Assembly (NCBI RefSeq): GCF_950295315.1
Contig: NC_080181.1
Location: forward strand, 39,895,375-39,959,374
Reading direction: 5' to 3'
Origin: Erinaceus europaeus
Lineage: Eukaryota > Chordata > Mammalia > Eulipotyphla > Erinaceidae
Length of the DNA: 64,000 nucleotides
Numbering within the stretch: the stretch's first letter is position 1; every line of letters starts with the position of its first letter. A model generated the notes under the pieces. That model saw only the letters and a list, made by a program, of their open reading frames with translations. It was not told the origin of the DNA and did not search any database. The position numbers and the translations under genes were made by a program. Shown here in pieces: positions 31,575 through 42,350 of the stretch.

Positions 31575-31981
31575 GTGAAAGGCAGAATAATATTCTTGCC
31601 CCAAATATATTCATGTTCTATTTCTGATAAGCTGTGAGTTAAGTATTTTATCTAATATGACAAAAGCTTTTGTAGATGAGATTAAAGATCTTGATGGAAA
31701 ACGTATTCTAGTTATTTAAGTAGGTCAGATGTAGTTTTTCTCAAGGATACTTAGAAATGTATGGTTTTGTCAGTGTTTACTTTCTATAAATCAAAATAAA
31801 AAAGAAGAGTAAAAAAGTAGACAAAGGGAGGCAGAGGGAAGGAGGTGTAATTATGGAACAATGATTAGAGAAATGGATTGTAGTTGGCATAGCTGATGGA
31901 GGTTGGGGCCACCAGCCAAGGAATGTAGTCAATATCTAAAAGTATCTAAAAGTTGAAAAAGTTAAGAAAGTAGATACTCTT

Positions 31982-32187
31982 GGGAGTGGGTAGTGGTGCA
32001 CCTGGCAGAGCACATAAGTTACAGTGTGCAGGAACCCAGGTGTAAGTGCCCACATGCAGGGGGAAAACTTCACAAGAGGTAAATCAATGCTGCAGGTGTC
32101 CTTCTTTGCCTCTCCCTCCCTAGATCCCCCTTGCCTCCCACTTTCTCTGCATATTTATCCAATAAATAAATAAAATTTATAAAAAAG
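31982..32187 (+). mobile_element. tRNA-derived SINE, type B, inside the MLT1 LTR
   Basis: GGGAGTGGGTAGTGGTGCACC, ACTTCACAAGAGGTAAATCA and TATCCAATAAATAAATAAAA. The MLT1 sequence resumes with GGTTCTCTTTTAGAACCTCC. Confidence 0.85.
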
Positions 32188-32241
32188 AAAGTGGGTTCTC
32201 TTTTAGAACCTCCATCAAGGAATTCAGACACCTTCATTTAA

Positions 32242-33373
32242 AAAATTTTTTATTTATAAAAAGGAAACACTGACAAAACCATAGGATAAGAGGGGTACAA
32301 CTTTGCACAATTCCCACCACCAGACCTCCATATCACATCTCTTCCCCTGATAGCTTTCCTATTTTTATCCCTCTGGGAGTATGGACCCAAGATCATTGTG
32401 AGATGCAGAAGGTTGAAGGGCTGGCTTCTGTAATTGCTTCCCTGCTGAGCATGGGCATTGACAGGTCGATCCATACTCCCAGCCTGTCTCTCTCTTTCTC
32501 TAGTGGGCAAGAGCTCTGGGCAAGTGGAGCTCCAAGGCACATTGGTGGGGTTGTCTGTCCAGGGAAGTCTGTTTGGCATCCTGCTAGCATCTGGAATCTG
32601 ATGGCTGAAAAGAGAGAGTTAACATACAAAGCCAAACAAATTGTTGACTAGTCACGGATTTAAAGGCTGGAATAGTGCAGATGAAGTGTTGGGGAGTCCT
32701 CCATTTTGTAGATAGCTAGTAGGCATATTTTAGTTATATTTCAAAGGGCCTGTAGCTATATTAGGTTTTTTTTTTTTCTTTTTTGTGCCTGAGCCTGAAA
32801 TCTGATATGCAGGTAGATCCAAGTTATTGTCTGGGTAGATGATGTCATGGCTGGGAAAAGGACCAGAAACCTGGATCAGGGAAGAGAGTAGCTCCCTAAT
32901 ATGGGAAAGGGGTATAAATATTATTGACTGTAAACCACATTGCTTTGATGTGATCTGGGGCTCATAATTAGCTTAGGAGGCTGTGTGACCTCTGCATCCC
33001 TCTAGATCTGAGCTCACATTCTGTGGTCATGAGTAGGAACATTCCAAGCTGCCCTAATATTGACTCATCTTCCTCAGGTGTAACATAGAGTATATTGTCC
33101 ATCCTCCCTTTGGAGGATGGAATATTCTCTACCACTGTTGATCCAGGTTGAGGGCAAGGTCCTATGGGGGTCCACAAAGGGGTCTGTTTTGTTGTTCCTG
33201 ATAGAAATGACCTGCAACAATGGAGAGAGGGATTTATTCAAGTTCTAAGCCCATCAAGTCTGTTTGGGAATCTCAGGACTCCCTGATTAGGGCCCCAGCT
33301 AGTGGAATGGCCTGATAGTGACTAAAGAGTCATCCTTAAAGTATGCCAGTCTCTTGCCCTTATTCAGCTTTTG
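32242..33373 (-). mobile_element. L1, long-3'UTR lineage, 3'UTR only, with 15-bp target duplication
   Basis: The minus-strand element has its A-tail at left (complement of AATAAAAAATTTTTT). CAGACACCTTCATTT flanks it at 32227-32241 and 33374-33388. It spans 1.13 kb with no ORF2, so it is a 5'-truncated L1 that kept only 3'UTR. Landmarks are GGATAAGAGGGGTACAACTT, CTCTGGGAGTATGGACCC, TGGCTGAAAAGAGAGAGTTA, GATGATGTCATGGCTGGG and GGATGGAATATTCTCTACCA. Confidence 0.9.
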
Positions 33374-33559
33374 CAGACACCTTCATTTTAACTCAACTAG
33401 ACCTATTATAGACTTCTAATTTATAGAGCTACAGGATAATAAATGCTCAGTCTCAACTAATTATATTTGTGGTGATTTGCTCCAATGGCAACAGAAAACT
33501 AGTACAGATATAAGAATAGAACCTTGGCTCAGGCTAGCACACATAACATGTGTAAACAT

Positions 33560-33920
33560 GTTAAATGAAAGAAGATGGCACTAGTTGACTATATATTGCA
33601 TGTTTCATTTCGTTCATATAAAATGGTCATAATAATACAGAGACAGAATGTATACTGTTGTTATCAAGAGCAGGGGCAGGGAAAAATGGAATGCAACTTC
33701 ATATATGGGCAGCATTATTTTTTGAGTAATGAAAATATGTGATGATAGAATATAACAGTGGATATAAAATTTTTATTATGTTTGAATGTCATACATCAGA
33801 AAGGGTAACAGCAGCAAATGCTGGAGAGTTTGTGGGGCCAAAGGTAATATTGAATTGTAGACTTTAAATGTATAGATTTTATAGTATGTGAACAATATGG
33901 AACAATTTAAATATAATAAG
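33560..33920 (+). mobile_element. Old L1M-type 3' end with an embedded younger L1 scrap
   Basis: ATATAAAATGGTCATAATAAT, TTTTGAGTAATGAAAATATG and GAATTGTAGACTTTAAATGT with TTATAGTATGTGAACAATAT resemble the terminal part of old mammalian L1 3'UTRs. A 63-base insertion at 33786-33848 interrupts it. Confidence 0.5.
33786..33848 (+). mobile_element. Isolated 63-bp fragment of L1 ORF2 zinc-knuckle region
   Basis: ATGTCATACATCAGAAAGGG, TAACAGCAGCAAATGCTGGA, GAG and TGTGGGGCCAAAGG match 39670-39733 of L1-II with few differences. No A-tail, no 3'UTR and no flanking duplication are evident. Ordinary target-primed insertion would leave the L1 3' end, so this is an unusual scrap. Confidence 0.75.
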
Positions 33921-34118
33921 GGAGGGACCAGGCAGTGATACATCTAATTAAGTATTCATATGGCAGTGCACAAGGACCCAGGTTCAGGCCCCTGGTCCCC
34001 ACCTGCAGGGGAAAAACTTCACAAGTGGTGAAGCAGGGCTGCAGTTGTCTGTCTCTCTCCCTACTTCCCCCCTCAATTTCTCTCTGTCTTTATCCAATAA
34101 TAAATAAATGCATCTAAA
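33921..34118 (+). mobile_element. tRNA-derived SINE, type B
   Basis: GGGAGGGACCAGGCAGTGATAC, ACCCAGGTTCAGGCCCCTGG, CTTCACAAGTGGTGAAGCAG and ATCCAATAATAAATAAATG. Confidence 0.88.
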
Positions 34119-34319
34119 ATATATGTAGTAAGGGGAATGAGATATAAGGAGTAACTCAATCATTTTAATATTAATGATAAAATGTTGCTGAATTTTGACA
34201 AGTACTTTGAGATATAATAGATGTTACCCAGCACCCCCACTATCAGTAGATACATTTCTCTGGGTTCCCATAATATCTGTTCTAATATTTTGACCTCTTG
34301 GGATAATTACTAGTGTGTA

Positions 34320-34440
34320 TGTTACCTTTCTCCATCAGAGTCTATGAACTATTAGAGGGAAGTGAGTGGATTCTTTTATTTGCAATATTTTGCATATGGA
34401 AGAAGCTCATCAGTGATTAGTGAAAAAATGAAGGAAAAGA
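34320..34440 (+). mobile_element. LINE-2/MIR-type 3' end
   Basis: TTACCTTTCTCCATCAGAGT, CTATGAACTATTAGAGGGAAG and a decayed AAGAAGCTCATCAGTGATTA fit the sense L2/MIR 3' end (CTGTGAGCTCCTTGAGGGC...). Confidence 0.45.
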
Positions 34441-34603
34441 AAAGGGACATAAAAGAAGAAATGGAATAATGAAAGAAAAACTTCTGGTAAATAGTACAGT
34501 ATACACATCTTCATTATCTGTGCCAGAATCTGAAGTATGTTTTGTGAATAATGTGGATATGACTAAGAGGTAAAATTCAAATGCAATGATCAATAACCAA
34601 GAC

Positions 34604-34622
34604 AAAAAGAGTGCAGAAATGT
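34604..34622 (+). repeat. L1-II target-site duplication, left
   Basis: AAAAAGAGTGCAGAAATGT, repeated exactly at 40396-40414. Its A-rich start fits the L1 endonuclease preference for TTTT/AA on the opposite strand. Confidence 0.97.
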
Positions 34623-35312
34623 GCTCTCTCCCAGATCAACTAGGAATACCAAAGGAGACCACTGGGACTGAAACAAGACAGGACTAGAATGACCACAGGA
34701 ACCCAGCAAATCACTGGTGAGTACAAACACGTGTGGCTGGTGACAGAGAGGAGAGAGGAGCCTAAGGAGAAATTAAGTGACTGCTAACAGTTCAGCAGTT
34801 TATCAGTTGAGACACCACCTCCAGTCTGCTCTACCAACAAGGGGACAGCTTAAGGGAGGAGAGGACTCCCCAGAGACTCACCAAGTGCAGCTCTGAGTCT
34901 CCATTGCTACTACCCTCAGTGACAAGGAGGTACACCAGGGGACAGAGATCTAACTGGGAAACTCAGGAGAAGACCTATACCTCGGTGGGATAGCTGAGGG
35001 GCTGTGAAAGTCTCTATGCATAGCCACTGGATTATCTCTGCCACACCCTGCTTTATCTCTTGGTCAAGAGTCAGTGATTAAGCTAAGAAGCCTATTGATA
35101 GTTTAAAAACCCTCAGGCTCCCATAGCCTACAGGGAAGAAAAAAAAAAGAGGCTTTTAAACCACTGAGCTCCAACTCAGGGATTGAAACAACTGTTAACT
35201 TCCACCACTGTGAACCCTTTAATTAATTTACTTAGACACAAGTCAATCCAGGCAATAGTGATCAGTAATTTGAAAAGTACTGATAAAGGGAACTCGTAAC
35301 ATAATATATAAA
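34623..35312 (+). promoter_or_regulatory. L1-II 5'UTR (presumed internal promoter)
   Basis: In L1 elements the 5'UTR carries an internal RNA polymerase II promoter. Here it runs from GCTCTCTCCCAGATCAACTA to just before the ORF1 ATG. Much of it is shared with L1-I at 23612-24207. It is CpG-poor and contains no obvious repeated monomers of the rodent kind. Promoter activity is inferred from position only. Confidence 0.55.
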
Positions 35313-36287
35313 ATGGTTAAAACAACAAGAAAAAATATTGGAGAATCGAACCAGGGCAAGAGTCCAGCTAAAAGTCCTCCAGAGGGTAAAACACAAAATA
35401 ACGAGTTCAACATCCAAACATTAGCTAAGGAAATAATAACAGGAGTGAGTAAAGAATTTCAAAAATTTGTAATCAGAAATGCAGGAACAACAAATGAGAA
35501 TATGGAAGAAAATACTAATTATCTCATGGTTATTAGAGAGCTGAAAGCTGAAATCGCTGAGGTAAGAATGCAACTAGTTGAACAAGCTAAAACAGTATCA
35601 GAGCAGGGCAACAAAATAGATGAACTCCAGAAAACAGTAGAGGGCAGAGAGAATAGAATCTATGAGGCTGAAGATAGAATTAGCAAGATTGAGGATGAAT
35701 TAGAGTCAACTAAAAAAGAAGTAAGAGATCTCAAAAAGAGATTAAGAGATGCTGAAAACAACAACAGAGTCCTATGGGATGACTTCAAAAGAAACAATAT
35801 ACGCATTATTGGCATACCAGAGGAAGAAAGAGAAGGAGAGGAAGAAAGCATTTTCCAGGCCATAATAGCTGAAAACTTCTCTAGTCTAGACAACATCAAA
35901 GACATGAAAATTCAAGAAGCCCAGAGGGTCCCAAACAGAATTAACCCAGACCTAAAGAAACCAAGACATATCATACTTAGAATGGAAAGAAATAAGATAA
36001 AGAAAGGATCTTGGAGGCTGCAAGAGAAAAACAAAGAGTCACCTACAAAGGAAAACCCATAAGATTAGCAGCAGATTTCCCCATACAAACACTACAGGCC
36101 AGAAGAGAATGGCAAGATATCTAACAAGTGCTCAATGAGAAAGACTTTCAGCCAAGAATACTATATCCTGCTAGACTGTCATTCAGACTAGATGGAGGCA
36201 TCAAAACCTTCTCAGACAAGCAACAGTTGAAGGAATCAACCATAATCAAGCCTGCCCTGAAAGAATTTCTGAAAGGTCTCCTATAAA
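35313..36287 (+). pseudogene. L1-II ORF1 (nucleic-acid-binding chaperone), frameshifted
   Basis: The start is the ATG at 35313 (MVKTTRKNIGES), also conserved in L1-I. The open part is 249 codons (to 36062). A basic N-terminus leads into a coiled coil at about residues 65-150 (ELKAEIAEVRMQLVEQAKTV, LESTKKEVRDLKKRLRDAEN), then an RRM-like region with NNIRIIGIPEEEREGEEESI and PDLKKPRHIILRMER. Against L1-I, one G has been lost at about 35996, which shifts the frame. In the original frame the C-terminal domain continues (TLQARREWQDI) but meets TAA at 36122. The full frame would end at about 36287, giving about 325 codons, close to the usual mammalian ORF1p length of about 340. Confidence 0.9.
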
Positions 36288-36342
36288 CAACCAGACCACC
36301 ACAAATAGGACATATATCAAAACACTCTAAAACTCTACAAGA

Positions 36343-39300
36343 ATGGCATTAAAACATCTTCAGTCTTTGATATCAAGAAATGTCAATGGCCTGAATTCAC
36401 CTATTGAAAGACAGAGTAGGAAGATGGATCAGAAAACACAACCCAACAATATGCTGTCTACAGGAATCCCACCTAACTCAACAAGACAAACACTGACTTA
36501 AAGTGAAAGGATGGAAAACTATCATACAAGCCAATGGCCCACAAAAAAGGGCAGGAACAGATATTCTCATATCTGACATGATAGACTTTAAAATAGATAA
36601 GATTAAAAAAGATAGGAATAGACACTACTTAATGCTCAGAGGATCAGTCAATCAAGAGGACTTTACAATTATTAACATCTATGCACCCAATGAGAAGCCA
36701 TCTAAATACATCAAACTTCTACTGAAAGAGCTACAGCAATATATTAACAGCAACACAGTCATAATAGGGTACTTCAACATCCCACTCTCTCAACTTGACA
36801 GATCATCCAGGCAGAAAATCAATAAAGACATAAAGGAGCTAAATGAAGAGATAAACTAGAACTATTGGACATTTTCAGAGTCATTAATCCCAAGAAACGG
36901 GAATACACATTTTACTCAAATCCACATGGGTCATTCTCAAGGATAGACTATAAGTTAGGCCACAAAGACAGCATCAGCCAATTCAAGAGCATTGAAATCA
37001 TCCCAAGCATCTCCTCAGACCACAGTGGAATTAAACTAACACTTAACAATCAACAAAAGAAGAGTAACAGTGCCAAAATGTGGAAGCTCAACAGTACACT
37101 TCTTAGCAACTTCTCGGTCAAAGAGGAAATCAAGGAAGAAATCAAAATGTTTCGAGAGTTCAATGAAAATGAAGACACAAGCTATCAAAATATTTGGGAC
37201 ACAGTTAAAGCAGTCCTAAGAGGGAAGTTCATAAATATACAAGCACACATTAGGAAACAAGGAAAAGCACAAATAAACAGCCTGATTGCACATCTTAAAG
37301 ACCTAGAAGAAGAACAACAAAGGATCCCTAAAGCAACCAGAAGGACAGAAATCACTAAAGTTAGGGCAGAAATAAATAACATGAGAATAGGAAAACCATA
37401 CAAAAGATCAACGAAAGTAAATGTTGGTTCTTCGAAAGAGTAAATAAAATCAACAAACCTTTAGCCAGACTCACAAAACAAAAAAGGGAGAAGACCCAAA
37501 TAAATCGGATGGTAAATGAAAGAGATGATATCACAACAGACAACGCAGAAATTCAACATATCATGCGAGGCTTCTATGAACCACCAAGCTAGAGAACCTG
37601 GAAGAAATGGACGATTTCCTAGATACCTACCAACTTCCAAAACTAAGTAAAGAGGAAGTGGATAACATGAACAGGCCCATCACAGGTAACAAAATTGAAA
37701 CAGTTATCAAAAATCTCCCCAAAAATAAAAGTCCTGGACTGGATGGTTTTACAAATGAATTCTACAAAACCTTCAAAGAAGAACTAATACCTCTACTTTT
37801 AAAAGTCTTCCAGAAGATTGAAGACACTGGAATACTCCCTGCCTGCTTCTATGAAGCCAACATCACCTGATACCAAAAGCAGACAGGGACACAACCAAAA
37901 AAGAAAACTACAGACCAATAGCTCTGATGAACATAGATGTGAAAATATTGAACAAAATTCTAGCCAACCGGATACAGCAGTATATCAAAAAGATTGTTCA
38001 TCATGACCAAGTGAGGTTTATCCCATGCATGCAAGGTTGGTTTAATATACATAAATCAATCAATGTGATCCACCATATCAGCAAAAGCAAGACCAAAAAC
38101 CACATGGCAATATCAATAGATGCAGAGAAAGCCTTTGACAAAATCCAACATCGCTTTATGATCAAAACACTACAAAAAATGGGAATAGATGGAAAATTCC
38201 TGAAGATAGTGGAGTCTATATATAGCAAACCTACGGTCAACATCATACTCAATGGTGAAAAACTGGAAGCATTTCCACTCAGATCCGGTACTAGACAGGG
38301 ATGCCCACTATCACCATTAATATTCAACATAGTGTTGCAAGCTCTTGCCATAGCAATCAGGCAGGAGCAAGGAATTAAAGGGAAACAGATTGAAAGAGAA
38401 GAAGTCAAACTCTCCTTATTTGCAGATGACATGATAGTATACATGGAAAAACCTGAGGAATCCAGCAAGAAGCTTTTGGAAATCATCAGGCAATACAGTA
38501 AGGTGTCAGTCTGCAAAATTAACACTCAAAACTCAGTGGCATTCTCTATGCAAACACAAAGTTAAAAGAAATTGAAACCCAGAAATAAGTTCCTTTTACT
38601 ATAGCAACAAACAATAAAATATCTAGGAGTAAATCTAACCAAGGAAGTGAAAGACTTGTATACTGAAAATTATGAGTCACTACTCAAAGAAATTGAAAAA
38701 GACACAACGAAGTGGAAAGATATTCCATGTTCATGGGTTGGAAGAATTAACATCATCAAAATGAATATACTACCCAGAGCCATCTACAAATTTAATGCTA
38801 TCCCCATCAAGATCCCAACTACATTTTTTAGGAGAATAGAACAAATGCTACAAATGTTTATCTGGAACCAGAAAAGACCTAGAATTGCCAAAACAGTCTT
38901 GAGAAAAAAGAACAGAACCGGAGGCATCACACTCCCATACCTCAAACTGTATTATAGGGCCATTGTCATCAAAACTGCTTGGTACTGGAACATGAACAGA
39001 CACACTGACCAGTGGAATAGAATTGAGAGCCCAGACATGAGGCCCCACACCTATGGACATCTAATCTTTGACAAAGGGGCCCAGACTATTACATGGGGAA
39101 AGCAGAGTCTCTTCAACAAATGGTGTTGCAAACAATGGGTTGAAACATGCAGAAGAATGAAAATGAATCACTGTATTTCACCAAATATAAAAGTAAATTC
39201 CAAGTGGATCAAGGACTTGGATGTTAGACCACAAACTATCAAATACTTAGAGGAAAATATTGGCAGAACTCTTTATCGCATAAATTTTAAAGACATTTTC

Positions 39301-40143
39301 AATGAAACCAATCCAATTACAAAGAAGACTAAGGCAAATATAAACCTATGGGACTACATCAAATGAAAAAGCCTCTGTACAGCAAAAGAAACCACTACCC
39401 AAACTAAGAGACCCCTCACAGAATGGGAGAAGATCTTTACATGCCATACATCAGATAAGAGTTTAATAACCAACATATATAAAGAGCTTGCCAAACTCAA
39501 CAAGACAACAAATAACCCCATCCAAAAATGGGGGGAGGACTTGGACAGAATATTCACCACAGAAGAGATCCAAAAGGCCGAGAAACACATGAAAAAAATG
39601 CTCCAAGTCTCTGATTGTCAGAGAAATGCAAATAAAGACAACAATGAGATATCACTTCACTCCTGTGAGAATGTCATACATCAGAAAAGGTAACAGCAGC
39701 AAATGCTGGAGAGGATGTGGGGTCAAAGGAACCCTCCTGCACTGCTGGTGGGAATGTCAATTGGTCCAACCTCTGTGGAGAACAGTCTGGAGAATTCTCG
39801 GAAGGCTAGAAATGGACCTACCCTATGACCCTGCAATTCCTCTCCTGGGGATATATCCTAAGGAACCCAACACATCCATCCAAAAACATCTGTGTACACA
39901 TATGTTCTTGGCAGCACAATTTGTAATAGCCAAAACCTGGAAGCAACCCAGGTGTCCAACAACAGATTAGTGGATGAGCAAGTTGTGGTATATATACACA
40001 ATGGAATACTACTCAGCTGTAAAAAAGGTGACTTCACCGTTTTCAGCCGATCTTGGATGGACCTTGAAAAACTCATGTTGAGTGAAATAAGTCAGAAACA
40101 GAATGATGAATATGGGATGATCTCACTCTCAGGCAGAAGTTGA
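36343..40143 (+). pseudogene. L1-II ORF2 (endonuclease-reverse transcriptase), inactivated
   Basis: Length 3.8 kb (about 1267 codons) against about 1275 in human L1. The likely start ATG at 36343 is followed by NVNGLNSPIE, equivalent to the human N-terminal NINGLN. The endonuclease domain has NIYAPNEKPS, but the catalytic GDFN motif reads GYFN (TAC at 36770-36772). SDHSGIKL is intact. The RT domain has [16 protein letters not shown], then [12 protein letters not shown] (motif A), [15 protein letters not shown] and LFADDM with FADD at 38419-38430. The C-terminal zinc knuckle [18 protein letters not shown] is near 39703 and is followed by [11 protein letters not shown]. The end is at TGA 40141-40143 after KQNDEYGMISLSGRS. 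At least five frameshifts or stops split it into open pieces at 36503-36859, 36865-37443, 37607-37870, 37927-38565, 38647-39366 and 39626-40143. Confidence 0.93.
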
Positions 40144-40395
40144 AAAACAAGATCAGAAAAGAAAACACAAGTAGAACCTGAAATGGAATTGGCGTATTGC
40201 ACCAAAGTAAAAGACTCTGGTGGGTGGGGAGAATACAGGTCCATGAAGGATGATAAATGACATAGTGGGGGTTGTATTGTTAAATGGGAAACTGGGGAAT
40301 GTTATGCATGTACAAACTATTGTATTTCTGTTGAATGTAAAACATTAATTCCCCAATAAAGAAATAAAATAAAAATAAATTTTTAAAAAGGAAAA
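40144..40395 (+). terminator. L1-II 3'UTR and polyadenylation region
   Basis: A short 3'UTR ending CCCCAATAAAGAAATAAAAT, with AATAAA signals at about 40355 and an A-rich tail. Sequences of the same type recur at 18735-18985, 42150-42350 and 50588-51040. Confidence 0.8.
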
Positions 40396-40414
40396 AAAAA
40401 GAGTGCAGAAATGT
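40396..40414 (+). repeat. L1-II target-site duplication, right
   Basis: An exact copy of 34604-34622. Confidence 0.97.
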
Positions 40415-41894
40415 AATTAGTTTATCCTGTACCTTTTTCTTACCCTAGATGAGCTGGGTATTCAAGTGGAAATAATGCTGATTATTTGTTGTCTAATGTT
40501 GATGCAAACCTGAAAGACATGTATTCCCCCACTCCTTGTGAGGAGAGAGAGATGAAATGAAAGTTGGGATGCTTGACATCATAGGTACCAGATTTTTTCA
40601 GTACAGAACTGTGCTTCCATATCACTTATAGTAATACTGCTGGTTTAAATAGATAATGACTCTTACTATAGAAATTTAGTCCTATGTGTGATGGGACATT
40701 CACCAAGGACTCCCAGGAAGGCAGTGAGAGGGAGGCAGAATGGTGCCTGTCAGCAGTTTATAAGAGTTTATACTCTTATAGTGTCAGTGCCAGTTTAGTG
40801 TCACAGTCCTGGAGTGGCTGGTGTTTAGCACAAACCTCCTTCTGTTCTCCTTAGGAGAATATTCTGCAACTGAGATATCCTTTTCTCATTGCAGCTAAGT
40901 AGTCTCTTTTCTGGATAAGACCTGTGTCTCTCCTTCCCCTCTCTACCTAGATGCTATTGTTTTGTCTTTTAGTATTCACACCCATTTCAGAGTGGTTTCT
41001 GAGCAATGTGCTGTCTACTTTGGTTTAGTTTTGCTGTGTCTACCTGAAGATCCTCTCTGTTTGGTCATCTTGACCCCACCTCCAGCTATTGTTGTCTGAA
41101 TGCTCTCTATTTGTCAGAGTTTGCAATCTACACACCACCTCACTGGTTCCTCTTAACAAGGATGTGGGGGAAGTTCTGTGAACTCTTTTTACCCTTTGGA
41201 AATGGAAACTTCAAACTTGAACCTTTCAGTTAGTTTGTTTGCCTGCTAATCTGACAGTGGGCTAGCTTTTTAAAGTCTTTTCCAAAGTCTAAGTCCTGTG
41301 CTGAAGCTAAGGCCTAGAGGACAGGCTCTGAGGGGAGACATAAACTCTAAAGGCCAATACTGGAAAATTGCACAATAAGTTCTCGAGTACTCTAGGATGT
41401 GGCATTCTTACTTGTACCATCATGAGAAAGGGAAACTGTAATTAGAAGGCACAGCACAGCACAGCACAGCACAGCACAGAGGAAATAATGTTGAAAATTC
41501 TCGAAGGCTGAATAAGTGTTCATCAGGGAGTCAACAGGCAATAAGTTGGAAAATTGAGTTGGGGCAGGATGTGTGGGTGGGTATGGGGAAGGTCTGAGAA
41601 GGGCACATAAGAGATTGCTTTGTACACTGTGGGGAAATACTGAAAGTTTGGGAAGAGGTCTGAAGCAGTTACATCTACCCAGACCCACTGTCATACTATC
41701 ATCCAACTTAAATTTAGGATAGAGGCTGCTCTTTTTCAAGCCCAGATGAAAGCCAGAGAAAAGAATGAACTGTCAGTCTGGCCATGGCCTTTCACTGTGC
41801 TCCACAGGTATGACCTGGGGGGGGGTGATTGCAATTTGTTTTAAAATGATTTTTCTCTGTTCACAGATGAAAATAACAGTTTTCTGTGGTTTGC
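40415..41894. other. Low-repeat, apparently unique sequence
   Basis: This 1.5 kb stretch is one of the longest without recognisable transposons. It has moderate GC. Only a pentanucleotide repeat (41446-41478) stands out. The 115-codon minus-strand frame at 41392-41739 includes the repeat (CAVLCCAVLC) and has no domain I recognise. Any functional non-coding sequence in the window could as well be here as elsewhere, but I see no specific sign of one. Confidence 0.4.
41446..41478. repeat. (CACAG)n microsatellite
   Basis: Six and a half tandem CACAG units. Confidence 0.95.
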
Positions 41895-42022
41895 CACCAT
41901 TTGTTGAAGAACCTGGGCAAGGCTCTCTTGGGCTTTGTACTCTAGGTGGGGAATGGGGGCTTGAACCCGGTTCCTTGTGTATTGTAACATGCTCAACCAG
42001 GTATTCCACCAACTGGTCCCAA
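41895..42022 (-). mobile_element. tRNA-derived SINE, type B, truncated
   Basis: GGGGGCTTGAACCCGGTTCC (box B complement) and AACCAGGTATTCCACCAACTGG (head complement). The body is missing. Confidence 0.65.
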
Positions 42023-42056
42023 TGCCAGTAACTATTTTGTTATCTTTGTTTATTTT

Positions 42057-42128
42057 ACCAGAGCACTGCTGAGTTCTGGCATATCGTGGTGCTGGGGATT
42101 GAACCTGAGTCCTATCTCTCCAGCCCTG
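42057..42128 (-). mobile_element. tRNA-derived SINE, type D
   Basis: ACCAGAGCACTGCTGAGTTC, GTGGTGCTGGGGATTGAACC and TATCTCTCCAGCCC are the exact complement of the type D pattern. Confidence 0.75.
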
Positions 42129-42149
42129 ATATTTTTTTTCTTAATTTGT

Positions 42150-42350
42150 TTTTAATTGGAGGGATTAATGGTTAACATTCAACAGTAAATACAGTTGTTG
42201 GTACATGTGTAACATTTCCCAGTTTTCTGCAAAGTACTCTAACCCTCTGCCTAGGTCCTCCTCCACCATCATGCACCAGGACCTGACCCCCGCCTTCCCC
42301 CCCACACACACACCTTAGAATCCTTTACTTTGGTGCAATCTTAATGGATT
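42150..42350 (-). mobile_element. L1 3'UTR fragment, short-3'UTR lineage
   Basis: Complement of the L1-II 3'UTR in diverged form: GGGATTAATGGTTAACATTC, TGGTACATGTGTAACATTTC, AGGTCCTCCTCCACCATCAT and CTTTACTTTGGTGCAAT. Confidence 0.65.

Larger units (their letters stand above)
31575..33507 (+). mobile_element. MLT1-like LTR (ERVL-MaLR), split by two insertions
   Basis: Diverged MLT1-type landmarks run in order: AGGCAGAATAATATTCTTGC, GATGAGATTAAAGATCTTGA and GGGGCCACCAGCCAAGGAAT. They resume after the insertions with GACCTATTATAGACTTCTAA, then AGGATAATAAATGCTCAGTC (polyadenylation signal) and CAACAGAAAACTAGTACAG at the 3' end. A type B SINE (31982-32187) and an L1 3'UTR copy (32242-33373) interrupt it. 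MaLR LTRs are old, placental-wide elements, so this is among the older features here. Confidence 0.75.
34623..40395 (+). mobile_element. Full-length LINE-1 (L1-II), 5.77 kb, 19-bp target duplications
   Basis: The most complete transposon in the window. It has a 690-base 5'UTR (34623-35312), ORF1 (35313-36287), a 55-base spacer, ORF2 (36343-40143), a roughly 210-base 3'UTR and an A-rich tail from about 40360. Exact 19-bp duplications bound it, so both ends are original. The two ORFs carry frameshifts and stops, so it cannot move by itself. Its short 3'UTR (GTATTGCACCAAAGTAAAAG... AACATTAATTCCCCAATAAAG) differs from that of L1-III, showing that two L1 lineages are present. Confidence 0.97.

Noticed and set aside
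35313..36062. A 249-codon intact-looking protein gene
   Set aside because: It is L1 ORF1 with a frameshift near its end, inside a full-length L1 with target duplications. It is not a host gene.
38001..38525. A 174-codon minus-strand frame
   Set aside because: It is antisense to the reverse transcriptase domain of L1-II, which holds the FADD motif on the plus strand.
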